NCBI GenBank assembly: GCA_036346395.1
Contig: CM070604.1
Location: 49,937,662 to 50,001,661, forward strand
DNA from: Hsuehochloa calcarea
Lineage: Eukaryota > Streptophyta > Magnoliopsida > Poales > Poaceae
DNA: 64,000 bases
Direction of reading: 5' to 3'
Below, piece by piece: positions 47,082-58,569 of this stretch. The notes beneath the pieces are model-generated. The model saw only the letters and a list, made by a program, of their open reading frames with translations. It made no database searches and had not been told where the DNA came from. How positions within the stretch are numbered: position 1 is the first letter of the stretch; each line of letters begins with the position of its first letter. The translations under genes and the position numbers were made by a program.

Positions 47082-47499
47082 CTTGCTTGGTTTGTGTCCA
47101 ACTTTGCTTATAATTAAGGTCAAGACAAAGCGCCAGTTCTATAGCGCGCCTAGGTTCTACGGTATTCGGTACTATTCAACCACTGTATCTAGTATCTACT
47201 TTCACGTGGGGCCACGAACGAAGTCAAGAACCATCTTTTAAATTTATAAAGCTAAGGCCTCCGATCCACCGGGTTTCAAGTTCTAGATTTGTCGGTGGTG
47301 TTCATCAATTTTAGGAGTAGATACACATATACATTCTGTGAGAAAACACAGATCCACGCTCTGTGATGCATTAGGTGCCTTTGATAAATTCTTAGCATAT
47401 GTATATGAGACATACATGCGCGTGTGTGGGTGATGTGAATGTGGTGTATGTTGAGTGTATGCGTGACATGCGTCTGTTTTGCACTCTTTAAAAAAGGTA

Positions 47500-48125
47500 A
47501 TTTTAAAACTTAGGCTGGTATTTTTTAAAAAAACTTGCATATGGTAACTTAGGGTACACCCATAATTTTTGAACCTTCTAAATTCCAAAAAAAAAGGGTA
47601 CAAGCTTCGGGTGTTGTTGATGGTATATTTTCAAGTTTTTTTTTTTACATAAACACAAAATGATGGTAAATTCTAAAATTTGGGTGGTAATTTGTTAAAA
47701 GTGCAAATGATAACTTAGGGTGACAATTTTGTAAAACTATATTAGATAATTTTCTTGTTGAACCGCATCCACCACTGTGGGTGCCTTAAAAGGGTGGTAA
47801 TTTTAAACCTTTTGAGTGGTAACTTGTTAAGACCATAGATGGTAACATAGGTTCTAACCGATGGTAATTTGTAAACTTATTATCAATTCACAAAAACGAT
47901 GGTAAAATTCACCTTTTGAGTGGTGACATTTTAAAGTTGTAGATGGTAACTCGGGTTCCACGTGAGTGTTATTTTTATAACTTTTTACACAAAGTCGTAA
48001 AAGGGTGGTAACTAGTCGAAAATGTAGATGGTAACATAGGCTCCAAACCCATGGTAATTTGTATACTTTGTATGAGTTCAAACAATGATGGTGAATTTCA
48101 GTGGTAATTTCCTAAAATTTGGTGG
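47500..48125 (+). repeat. Degenerate tandem repeat rich in TGGTAA
   Basis: GATGGTAA, GGTGGTAA and GAGTGGTAAC motifs recur at about 30-bp intervals in groups of about 110 bp (for example 47785-47880, 47890-47985, 48000-48080). CCTTTTGAGTGGTRAC and TAGATGGTAACATAGG recur in successive groups. It is AT-rich with no coding potential. Confidence 0.7.
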
Positions 48126-48196
48126 TACACTCACTAAGAATGTACTTCTCTCTCACGATCGACTCAGAGGAGGCAAAGGTGAGGGTATTGGCAAAC

Positions 48197-48290
48197 TGCG
48201 AAGGTGGAGCTCTGTCGAAGACGTGAGCATGGTGTGTTCACATGCCCGAAGGTGGAGCTCTGTCGAAGACGCGTGAGCAGAGTGTGTTCA
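48197..48290 (+). repeat. Direct repeat, about 48 bp, two copies
   Basis: CGAAGGTGGAGCTCTGTCGA + AGACG(CG)TGAGCA...GTGTGTTCA occurs twice in tandem with few differences. Confidence 0.85.
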
Positions 48291-48754
48291 GGAGACTGTA
48301 AAAGTAAAATAAAAAATCAAAAAGTTGAGTAACATAACCACACAAATTCGTAGATCTACCGTGCAATTTTCTCTTCCCTGTAGTCCAAAGTAGAACATGT
48401 GCGTTTCTTGGGTCGCCAATGTTTGCCATGGGCTCATGGCAATAGCTTTCTCAACCAGGCCAGCAACTGTAGGAGACAGGTCACTGAACACACGCGCAAC
48501 ACGCACCTTTCGGCGGGCATGACAGACACGGACCGAGATGCAACGAGATGTCAGAGCTAAGGCGCAGCAGCTCCTTACGTAGAGAATGAGAGATGACAAA
48601 CAAGCTCTCAGTTATCAACTTATCATGGGAGAAGGGAGAAAACGCCAACAGTTACTCACTTTTGGCGGCAGAGTGTTATAAATAACAGATGCTTTGCATC
48701 CTACAGAGTAACAAACGCAGGAACAGGACAGTACAGATTCACATTAATGATTAG

Positions 48755-49515
48755 GCAGTGTTCCCTTAGGCGACCGCCTAGGCGCGGAGGTGCCACCGCG
48801 ATTTCCGTGTAATTGGAGGATTGGGCACTCGCCCTGCCCAGGCGATCAACATCGGGCGAAGGCGGTCGAGGCGCGGCGGAGCTAGGCAGCGACTTGAGAC
48901 TGCCAGGCAGGTGACTTGGAGCTGGGCGGAGCCTAGGTGACAGGGAAGGGGGTATTTACGTGTCGCCTCAACAACTTGGTCCAGTTAGGAGCCAAAGATG
49001 TAGTCGTTTTAGGGTTTACTCACCTAGTCTAGGGTTTGTGGGAGGTGGAATCCCCGCCGCCACCGCCACCGCCGATTCTAGATCGCCGTTGGATACCCCA
49101 TCCTCGCCGTCCAATCAGTGTCCTCGCATCGGTTCGCCCTACCTTGCAGCTGGATTCCACGCTTCCCACTGCCATGAGGAAGGGGATGAGGACGGGAGAA
49201 CTAGCTCTAGGAAGGAAAGAGAAGAGGATGGCGCCGGTGTAGATTACTGTCGGATTTTGCATCCACACTGCCACAAGGGGATGAAGGCGGGAGAGCTAGC
49301 GCTGTGAAGAGAGGAGAAGAGGATGGTGACGGTGTAGTTCTTGAGGTGATTGGCTGTTGTGTTGGGCTATATAGAGTTAGCACTTAGCAGTGTATGATTG
49401 CACCAAGCCTTCTAGATTTCTAGTGACAAGTTCTGGAATAAATGCCAGCCAGACTTGCTCACAGAACAAAGATGAGGCGAGGCGAGGCGGTCAATAAGCT
49501 CTAATTGCATCCTAC
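48755..49515. mobile_element. hAT-like non-autonomous element (tentative)
   Basis: The left end CAGTGTTCCCTTAGGCGACC and the right end, read inversely CAGTGTAGGATGC...GACCGCCTCGCC, share CAGTGT, and both carry GGCG/GAGGCG-rich subterminal sequence. hAT elements often begin CAGTG. The 8-bp flanks do not match, so target duplication is unproven. Inside, 49165-49240 and 49268-49340 are a direct repeat (GGGATGAGGACGGGAGAACT-like). Confidence 0.35.
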
Positions 49516-50270
49516 ACTGTACTGAAGAAACAAAAATCCTACCTTTAGAAGTTGTCGTATCAAGGATGAGTTGCATCATTTAATGCAACAAATTAAAGGG
49601 CTCATCCTGCGAGCATTATCCCATCAAGACTGAACTAAACCCATTTTGCACTTGACTTCAAGAGTGCCGTCTAATTTTCGATAGAACAAATCCTGAGAGA
49701 ATTCTCTCATCAATCTAAAAAGAACTACTATCTACGAGAATGTGTTGATCTTTCACTAGCAATACACTGCCAATCATAATTCAATCAATGTGCATAGGTA
49801 AATCGCCAGGGACGGTATCTACTTTATAGAACTAGGATCCATTGCTCCCATCAATGGAATGGCTGGCCTATTTCACCATCGCTGCAACCAATTGCACAAA
49901 CAACATGCATACTGCAGCCAATGCTGCAGAACATCATGAACAAGCGCTGGGCATGATTGATCAACTGATGGCCATTACTACTCTAAACAAATGGGTGTTT
50001 ACTGTTTATTAATGAATAAAGGAATGCTACAACTTAGAACATGAAGTTCGCATCGACTAGTATAGATAGAATCCAACAATGTCAGATAGCCATGAACCGA
50101 TGAGCAACAGATAACCAAAGCAGGCACAGATTTGCATACTTTCCACGTCAAATGCAACTAAAAACACGCAACCATAAGTAAATTTAAAGTCATGAACTCA
50201 TTTCACCATATCTAAAATTCTCAACTAAACGAAGCATGCATACCTCAACACTTCAGTTCGATCCCATCCC
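49516..50270. other. Intergenic, no gene seen
   Basis: No supported coding or repeat structure. It lies downstream of RPS30 on the minus strand, so the RPS30 3' UTR probably ends near 50270-50390. Confidence 0.5.
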
Positions 50271-50401
50271 TCACACGAACAGTGGTGAACTCATACTACT
50301 ACGAAGGTAAGGTTCTTCCTTTTTTTTCTTGCTTAACACTGGATGGAAAGTACTACCAAGAAGAGCATAAGCTTATCATGAACGGAACGAGACCAGCGCG
50401 C

Positions 50402-50694
50402 CTACTTCTCCGAGGAGTTGGGCCCGCGCTTCTTGCCGAAGCCGACGACGGCGGTGACGAAGCGGCGGTTGTACTGCATCCTCTTGTGCGCGCGGCCGCG
50501 GGGCTTCTTCTTCTTGTCCTGCTTCGCCACCTTCGGCGTCTGCCCGCGCACCTTCCCGGCGCGAGCCAGCGATCCGTGCACCTTACCTGCGCGCCATCCA
50601 TCCACAAGCAACAGCAAGGTCCCGTCAGTACAGGAGAAATCCACTGCGGGAGGAGGGAAAGAAGGGGTGTCGAGAGGAGGAGGAGGTTACCCAT
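50402..50694 (-). CDS. RPS30: 40S ribosomal protein S30 (eS30)
   Basis: Two coding exons on the minus strand: 50691-50694 (only ATG and G) and 50402-50586; the 104-bp intron is GT...AG. The joined product is 62 residues: MGKVHGSLARAGKVRGQTPK, then VAKQDKKKKPRGRAHKRMQY and a tail ending GPNSSEK. This equals the plant eS30 length and sequence type. Unlike animal FAU there is no ubiquitin-like fusion. eS30 is a very basic protein on the small subunit near the decoding centre. The intron right after the start codon is common in plant ribosomal protein genes. A longer frame that reads through the intron (starting MDFSCTDG) is not the protein. Confidence 0.97.
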
Positions 50695-50770
50695 GTCGAC
50701 GGCGGCGGCTGAGGCTTCGAGGGCGAGGGCGTGGAGGAGCTGCGGCGCGGCGGCGGTCTGGGGGAGACGA

Positions 50771-50945
50771 TAGGAAACCCTAGGCGAGGGTCAGGGCTTT
50801 TATAGACGCGGAGCTGTTTGGGTGCGGACGGAAATGGCTTGGATAAGTGGGCTGGTAATTTTGGGCCGTAGCTACTAGTTCTATGGGCCTCGGTCGAGGC
50901 AGTAACTCGACCTGGAAATTTGGGCTTCGTTTGGGCCGAATGCTG
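50771..50945 (-). promoter_or_regulatory. RPS30 promoter: TATA, telo-box and site II motifs
   Basis: TATAAAAG on the minus strand at 50797-50804. A telo-box-like AAACCCTA lies at 50776-50783, in the leader. Four or five TGGGCC/TGGGCT motifs lie at about 50849-50936. Telo-box plus site II is the classic plant ribosomal protein promoter arrangement, tied to growth-linked expression. Confidence 0.8.
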
Positions 50946-50959
50946 GGCTCGCGTCGCAT

Positions 50960-52390
50960 AGGTTAATCGAAGGGTTCCCTTAAAAACGTAGTGGCCGTGT
51001 AACTAAGCCAGTCTCTGCATAGGATAACAAAGTTTTTACCTCCTTCAATTTTTTTAGTCGAAATGGAAATTCCATTAAACCAGGTCTCAGCGGAATAGCG
51101 GAATCGCCCGCCACAGGAGATATTACACCGCTAATAACGCCTTGCTGGTTGTCTTAACTAATAAATAAAGAAATAGGTTTACCACGCCTAACGGGGAAGA
51201 ATCTTCTCACCCCACCTACCACTAAAAAACGCCAAACCCAGCCTTAAAAAAATGTCATCACGTTTGTGGTACTCTATATTGATAATCATCGTTTAGCATT
51301 TGTGGTATTTATATCGAATATTTTTTTGTAACAGACGGACACCCTACTAGCATGAAAAAAAAAAGTTATTATTCCTTACTAGGTGCAGATCAATCCGCAT
51401 CTTTTTGTTCTTCCTCTTTTGCCTCGCTATTGATTGCCTCCGTTCATTTGCAAACTTGCTCTGCAAACTTGCAGAGCTACAGCAACTCTTCACTCGTCTA
51501 TAGTCCCAGCGGGAAAAGACCATTTCTTTTTCCCTCGACGACGTGGCAAGATGGGATCGAACCATATTCCACATGTCTCGGAATCTGCATCTCGTTTTCA
51601 TATTTCTCTTCTTCTTGATGAATGCACTCCTATTTGATGCGTCCGCTCTAGGATCCTGATCTTCTACAGTAATATCATGGTACAGTGTCCAACGGTGATA
51701 TCGTAGTGAACACTGTAGCCATTGGTCTGGATATTTATTTTTTGATCGGATGGTGGAGACTGCTTTCTAATACAGAGCACTTCAATGAAGAGGATTTGTT
51801 TCCGCCGTTCCATCATTATTTCGCGATTGGTGACGAGTAATGCTTTGCTTCTGTGTTGCACGGCTGTCGCGAATCTTGCTGTCGATGTGGCTTTCTATCA
51901 ACTTTTCTTTTTTGCAGAGTGATTTCCATCGGCTTACATTGATGTTATCGCTGATCTGCCACCAACAAATTGATCAAAGAAATTCACTCACAAAAGTTTA
52001 GGTGACTATATCTATAGTTTTTTTTTCCTAAATGGCACTGTTGGCGCCAAGATTAACAAAATTGGTTGTCGATGCGTCGTAATGCCAAAAAAATAGCACA
52101 ACCGATATGCCGACAGCCGACACACGTCCAAATCTGGCACCTAGGGCGCTGGGCGCTTTCTCCACCACTCCACGAGGGGCGAACGCCCCTTGTGTCGCCA
52201 CGTTGCCTATGCCATGGCTCTGGGAACCAGACCAGGCGCGTCCGAGCCCTTGGAGCTGGCGCTATCGTGGATGTGTCCCCAGGCCATGACCTCCTTCCCC
52301 GTGCCTCTAGCGCCGGACGCGCGCGTGTGGCCATGACGTGCCTCCAAAGACCCAAACGCCTCTGCTGTTCCTAGAGCACACCCTTACGCT
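50960..52390. other. Intergenic, no gene seen
   Basis: Includes a GC-richer stretch (52100-52375) whose frames lack known motifs. No clear repeat boundary. Confidence 0.45.
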
Positions 52391-53640
52391 ACTGTTGGGC
52401 CCCGGTAGCACGACTTTAGGGTTAGGCAAGGGTTTTAGAGAAATTGGGGTTAGGGAAGGGTGCAACACATACACAATTGAGAGAAAAAGCCCACACTAGC
52501 TCAATAGAATAAAATGGAGTGCCAAATGTTCTTTCACAGCCAGCCAAGGGAGTATTTATAGGCATCACCACAAAAACTAGCCGTTAGAACAAACATCCTG
52601 AAACAATCAGGATTTCCGATAATACCGTCGTTTAGGACCGGTACTACCGCCTTCGAGAAACAACGGTCGACTGTTGTACATTTAATGTGTTTGATATAGC
52701 CGTTACAAAAAGTTACAACACTACTGCCAACTACAAATCGGTATTCTTGCCTCGCGGTAACATCGCTCGGCTATATCGGTATTACCGATTTCTAGAGGAT
52801 AAAAATATGAGGAAAACACCCTTTCTGGAAAAGTCGTACCACCAAGAAAACTTTGGAATTACCGACCTGCGGTAATACCGCTCGAGAGCTGCGGTCATAC
52901 CGATTCTCAGGGGAGATCAAAACTCCCAAAAACAAGCTCTCTGTAATATTCGTACCGCCGTATAAATATCAATGCTACCTACTTGCGAGAGTACCGCCAT
53001 TAAAATGTTGTCGTTCCGATTATCGAGAGGTTTCAAAACATTCAAAAGACATGCTCTTTGAAAAAACATACCACCAACTGGATTTCTAGTATTGCGACTT
53101 GCGGTAATACCGCACATCACTTGCGGTCATACCGGATTTTGGATTTCAAGAAAACCTACCAAAAACTTTCTCTCTTGAAAATTCATACCGCCATGTAAAC
53201 TTGGTATTATCGACTGCGAATATCTTGCTTAATACTTGCGGTCATACCGGATTTTCTAAACATTTTTCCAAAGACAAGAACAAAGCAAAGCATGAGCTCT
53301 AACAATTTGCAAAACACATTCGCAAACTTAGATCATGCCACAAGGAGAAGGTACATGGACTTTAACCATTTGTAAAATATAGTCACATGCTACAAAGATT
53401 AGACGCATGACCCTCGACTATTTGCAAAACACATTCGTAAATAAAGCATCATGCCACGGTGAACTAGAGTATGCGAGATTGAGCTATCAACACATGATCA
53501 GACTCAAGCTACTAGACAAGACCCCTCTTAATAGTACAACAACCTATACTAGCAATCTGGTCTTTCAACCAAACACAAAGACCGATAAAAAACTATAAAC
53601 ACATCCTTAGCCCTAGCTAGTTATACCTTTGCCTTGCACA
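52391..53640 (-). repeat. Copia LTR-like sequence, family 2 relative
   Basis: Read on the minus strand it holds many GCGGTATTACCGC and GGTATGACCGCAAG motifs, AACGGCTATATCAAACACAT and a TATA-like CTATAAATACTCCC (near 52545), and ends GGGGCCCAACA (52391). This layout parallels the LTR at 22429-23247. Near 53290-53460 a unit with GCAAACTTAGATCATGC / TTTGCAAAACACATTCG recurs about three times. Exact start not fixed. Confidence 0.55.
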
Positions 53641-54680
53641 TCCTCTTGAAGCTTGATGACGCACATCTTCACTTCAAGTACATGTTCTTGACTTAAATAT
53701 CACCAACACATATTCATGTCTACTGAAATCACCAATAAATGTTATGAAGTACTGAAAATCACCTATGGCCGAAGTGCTCATTGGGCCACATACATATGTA
53801 TGTACAAGGGCCAATAGGTCACTTGCCCTCTCACCTCTAGTCGTGAAAGTCGCTTTGTCATCTTACCAAGTAAACAATATTCATATGTTTCAAATGATTC
53901 CAAACCAAATGAGTTTAGAAGACCATCTTTATGGAGTTTCATCATGTGCTTCTAATTTATATGACCTAGATGACAAATGCCAAATAAAGTGGGATCCAAA
54001 TTATTAGGTCAAGTCTCTTAGCATTTATGTTATAGATGGGCTCATCCTCAAGATTCAAAACATACAATCCATGCACTAATGGAGCATGGCCATAAAGCAT
54101 ATCTTCAAAATAAATTGAACAATAATTGTTCTTTATTCTGAACACATAACCTTCGCTCCCTAAACATGAAGCGAAAATAATATTTTTGCTTGAAGCAGAA
54201 CATAATAACGATTATTTAGTTCCATAACTAATCGTGAGAGTAAAGCTAATGGTAAAGTGTCAATAGCTAATGCAAAGAACCCTTGCTCCATTGCCCACGC
54301 CAAGATTAACATCTCCTCTTGCAAGCTTCTACTTCTTATCAATCCCTGCATCGAATTGCATATATGAGCAATCGATCCGGTATCAAATACCCAAGAACTG
54401 GTCGGAGAAGAGGCAATATTAATTTATATAACATTTATACCTGAACTAAAAGTCTTACTTCCCTTATTGTTTTTCATCTCTGCTAAGTACTTCTTGTAGT
54501 TTCTCTTCCAATGCCTAGTCTCATGACAATGGTAACATTCTGATTCAGGCTTAGGACCCAACTTGAGCTTCTTAAGCTTATCCTTGAGACTCTCGATCTT
54601 ATTTTGAGTATTTCCTTTCCCTTTTCTCTTTTCCTTTGACATGCCCTTTGACGAGGATCTAATAATCCTCATTTTATCTT
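53640..54680 (-). pseudogene. Copia gag end, protease and integrase start
   Basis: On the minus strand: a basic gag tail with KLKKLKLGPKPESECYHCHE and TRHWKRNYK (knuckle with the last Cys changed to Tyr, about 54540-54500). Protease follows as SSWVFDTGSIAHICNSMQGL (about 54400), then LVMELNNRYYVLLQAKILFS, PLVHGLYVLNLEDEPIYNIN (about 54080), and an integrase start FITFIGDFSRHEYVLVIFKS (about 53720). Order and motifs are typical of a copia polyprotein. Several stops break it. Its 5' part is cut off by the gypsy element at 54686, and pol after the integrase start is missing. Confidence 0.85.
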
Positions 54681-54685
54681 TTATC

Positions 54686-55425
54686 TGTAATTCTTATTAT
54701 GGGTAAATATGATGTCACATAGTCCCCAGAAGTACCCCTTATTTCTACAAGGGAGAGGCCTAACCTTTGATTGTAAGTTCTTCTACAATCACCCCCATAG
54801 TCGTAAGTTCTTCTACGACTACATCATGGTCGTAAGTCCTTCTACGACCACTACATAGTCGTAAGTTCTTCTACGACTGCTACCTGATCGTAAGTCCTTC
54901 TACAACCAGGAAAACTACGACCACCTTATAATCAAACCTACAGACGGGTAGGTCCAATTGATTAAGGAATCCGAACGGTCTACACGCACTATTATTCCGC
55001 GTATTAATGGTGTGTAAATACCCCATTATCTCTGGAAGATAATTGCCAGACGGCGTGAAGAAGTCAAGGCGCCGTAATTACTACCATCATACGCCTTACA
55101 TTACATTAATTAGGCGCATCTTCCGTAGGACGAAACGGCTACTTCTTCACGACTATATAAGGGCATCAATCAGAGAGATATGGAGAGGAGAATGACGGCA
55201 AACAAGGGCTAGTCAAGTAGAAACACAAGCACTATTCTCTGTAATAGTTTTAGTCCTTTACTGGATCATCAAGAATACCATACACAGGATTAGGGTTATT
55301 ATTCTCTCCTGAGAAGGCCCGAACTCGCCTAAACATCCGTGTCAATCCACTCTGCGTGATCTCATCCTTAGGAGACCCCCCGAATCAAATAATCTTTACG
55401 TAAGATCGGTTCTAATACACCGACA
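54686..55425 (+). repeat. 5' LTR of a Tat/RIRE2-like gypsy element
   Basis: Ends TACACCGACA at 55425, followed by a primer-binding site. The start is probably TGTAATTC at 54686, or TGATGTCAC at 54710. GACTATATAAGGGCATC near 55150 is the likely core promoter. It carries the palindrome array at 54769-54907. Confidence 0.75.
54769..54907. repeat. Array of five 22-bp palindromes, 29-30-bp period
   Basis: Units at 54769, 54799, 54828, 54857 and 54886. Each reads like RGTCGTAAGTTCTTCTACGAC; the arms are GATTGTA/TACAATC, AGTCGTA/TACGACT, GGTCGTA/TACGACC, AGTCGTA/TACGACT and a decayed GATCGTA/TACAACC. Spacers are 7-8 bp. Confidence 0.95.
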
Positions 55426-55426
55426 G

Positions 55427-55446
55427 TTGGCGCCGTCCGTGGGGAT
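55427..55446 (+). promoter_or_regulatory. Primer-binding site of the gypsy element
   Basis: TTGGCGCCGTCCGTGGGGAT directly after the LTR end is the form used by Tat/RIRE2-type gypsy elements. Confidence 0.8.
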
Positions 55447-55497
55447 CTTCCGGTAATCTCTTGTCAACATACGCTTTTTTTCCAATCTCATGCAAGC

Positions 55498-57330
55498 ATG
55501 GCAGAGGATGGAACGAGGAGAACTGGTTCGACTTGGCGGTCTGCAGACGCCGACATGGATGCCGGTTTCGACTACGAGCCGAGTGATGCATCCGCGATGG
55601 TGATGTTCCTCCGAGATTATTCTCCAGAAACCATCCCATCAATGGAGTTGAGGAGGATCCTTATCCCCACAACGATACGTCCCAACAGAGGAGCCAATTC
55701 CTCCAAGGACAAGGGTCAATCCGACTGAACCGCACCTGTGAGGACTCACGACACAATGAGAGTTTTTCCTCTAAGTGTCCAAGTTCCCTTAAGGCGGTCC
55801 GACCTGGTGAGACAAGTCCCGGAAGCCACCATTCCAGGACTCCACCAGCATCTTGTGATCCTATCTCTCAGGGTAACTCCAGAGATAGTGGGATCAAGCA
55901 TGCTTTTCCTACAAATACGACCGTCTCTCCGCAGATCTCATTTGCGGACGGAGACAGTTATAACCCGGAGTTCCCCTACCTGGAGGGGATTACTCCAAGT
56001 CGCCAGATGGTGTCTCTCGAGCACTCCTCAAGCGGGGAGGCCTCAAGCGCAAGTGAGAATCATCAACGGAGGTCTTCGCCCTTCCTCAAATCGAGTCAAC
56101 CTCATGGAGGTCGAAATGAGAACCCTCCCGAAGATCACGCCCGCGCCTCCTCGTAGTAATGGCAAGGAACCACCGCGACAGAGAGAACCAACACTGATGA
56201 ACGCGAGAGAAATCCTCGACATTCTCGCACTCCACCGAGAAGGCCTCAAAGATCCGACGGGAGGATTTTGAGGTCATCCAAGAAAGAAAATTGCGACCCG
56301 TAAGAACTCGCTGGGCGCATTCAATATCGATCCACAGGAGGTACAAGAACTCCAGACATCAACGACTTGCTTGAGAATCCCAATCAAGAGCTTGCTCGAA
56401 CACCGAGATACGATCTCTTTCTTTGAGGAGATTGCGCAAAGGCTTCAATCGTGATGACAAGACCGAAGTACCTCGTCAACAACATTCGTGTAGTCGTAGC
56501 AATGCGATTTCTTCACTACCGATCAATCGAATATTTCTGCGTAGGAATCGACACGGTCATAAGTCACATCGATCTCCTATTCGAGAAATACTTTTCGATC
56601 GGTGATGATCAAGTAGCCCCGAGGAGGTGATCAATCACTACTTGCAAAGAAATTCTGCGGTGGATTACGAGGAGTATTCCTCAAGAATCGAGACCTACAA
56701 TGAGCAAGTCACTGTTGCGGGTATCGTCGTATACGATCACTGGCGACATTAACCCTTCTTTCCTACAAAGAAGGCGTCAGAAGTAATTACCGGATGCCGC
56801 ATTTTCGCCGACCTTCGAAAGCGTCATTGCCACCTCATTTTCGACCAAATGAACATGGAGAAATTTGATGGATCTCAAAATCCCATCGAGTTTCTTCAGA
56901 TCTATACAACAAATTGTCCGAAAGCGGCGGAGGAGGAGAGCACGTAATGGCGAATTACCTTCCAATCGTGCTCGAAGGATCCGCCGATCGTGGTTATTAA
57001 ACCAACCACTCGAGTCGATCTACTCTTGGCAACACCTCTGTGATCTTCTACAGCAAATTTCCAAGGCACATACAACCGCCTCGAAAGGAAGACGACTTGC
57101 ACGGATCAAACAGAACAACAACGAGACTTTGCGTCAATTCATCAAACGCTTTAGTCGGGTTCGTAACTCAATTCCGAAATTTCGACTCCTCTGTGATCGT
57201 GGCTTTTAAGCAAGGAGTCCGTAGTAGAAGAATAACAGAGGATATTGCTTTAAATCCTCCCAACACCGCTGCCGAGCTCTTTGAGATGGCCGATCGATAT
57301 GCAATCGCTTCGAGGCGGTGAGTGGAATAA
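55498..57330 (+). pseudogene. Gypsy gag, frameshifted
   Basis: ATG at 55498 starts MAEDGTRRTGSTWRSADADM. The gag capsid-like core lies at 56845-57320 in several frames: MEKFDGSQNPIEFLQIYTTN, then MANYLPIVLEGSA, SIYSWQHLCDLLQQIS, NNNETLRQFIKRFSRVRNSI, VIVAFKQGVRSRRI and TAAELFEMADRYAIASRR. This is the retrotransposon gag domain of Tat/RIRE2 elements. At least four frame changes are needed to read it. Confidence 0.85.
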
Positions 57331-57439
57331 CACTATTGATCGAGAAACACACGCTCTTAGAGAGCCGTGAGGTTGGTAAGGACAAAAAGCAAAAAGTCCA
57401 AGAAGAAAATAAAAGTAAAAACCACAAACTAGTGGTTTC

Positions 57440-58260
57440 AAGGAGGTCTTGGCCGTGAAAGATAGAGAGCCCCAAACCACCAAGTCGAACCCCGATCAAG
57501 GCAAAGGTAAGCGCATCGATCGTAGGAACGACAAACCAAGGTGGTGTCCTTTTCATAAAAGGAAGGACATGACCTCCATAATCGCCGAAGTTTTCCAAAG
57601 AAAGCTCGAGGATTACTACAACGGCAAGCACCGCTCCTACTCTCGGCGGTAGGACATACGAGTGGCCAAAAGTCGTCGATGATGAGGAGATGCCATTCCA
57701 AGATCCGCACCATACCGTTGAGCATATCTATGGAGGATCATCGACATACGACTCCAAACGACAACTTAAAGTCACGGACGAGAGGTAAATTCCATACATA
57801 CTCCTCTTGTCAATAAATTACCAAGTGGTGGAAGTTACCATCTCTTTTGAGAAGGACGATCGCCCGATCACTATGAGTCGATCAGTCGATTTCGATTGTG
57901 GTCGAACCCACCATCAACAACCGTCGGGTCAATCGAGTGTTAGTTGATGGTGGTAGTTCTTTAAACATATTATTTACTAAAGCCCCGGACGAGATGCAAG
58001 TACCGGGACAAAGGTAAGGCGATGACGATATTCCTTTCATGGAATCGCATCGGGGTCTTCACCAAACCCATTGGCCAAGTTTCTCTTCCTTTAACATTTG
58101 GCTCACTAAGTAATTTCGTGACGGAGAAAGTCTCCTTTGATGTGGTCGATTTCGACATTTATATAACGCCATACTCGGACGACCAACTTTGGCAAAATTC
58201 TTAATGGCTACTCATTATGGGTATCAATGTCTTAAGATGCCAGTCCCAAAGGAGTGATCA
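57440..58260 (+). pseudogene. Gypsy gag tail and protease remnant
   Basis: A basic region (KPRWCPFHKRKDMTS, about 57530) precedes VTISFEKDDRPITMSRSVD (about 57835). Then LVDGGSS-like codons (about 57940) hold the place of the protease DGG motif. RIGVFTKPIGQVSLPLTFGS, VTEKVSFDVVDFD and a terminal region match the aspartic protease segment of Tat-type polyproteins. Broken by stops. Confidence 0.7.
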
Positions 58261-58569
58261 CAATTCAATGTGACAAAAGATGGCGATAGTCACACCGTCG
58301 ATCCTCGAGATGGTTGGTCAAATACCAACTCGAGAAGAAAGTCACCGACTAGCAAGTCGAAGCCTAAAAGTCGCACTAAAGCCGAACGACCAAGTCAAAG
58401 AGGTTCCTCCGACGCAGAGAAACCCTCAAGATCTGCTCGCATTGGGAGACTTCCGATCCCAAATAGGAAGACGCCCTCATTACCTTCCTCCGAGCTAACG
58501 CAGATGTCTTCGCGTGGCAAGCATCCGACATGCCCGAGTCCCTGTGGAGGTGATCGAGCACAAGGCTAG

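Noticed and set aside
50282..50783. Plus-strand frames of 121-163 codons over RPS30
   Set aside because: Antisense shadows of the RPS30 exon and its GC-rich leader.
52053..52375. Protein gene in a GC-richer stretch
   Set aside because: Overlapping frames on both strands without motifs, codon pattern or promoter.
54769..54907. CRISPR-like repeat array
   Set aside because: The spacers are only 7-8 bp and nearly constant, the units are palindromes inside an LTR, and the DNA is plant nuclear.
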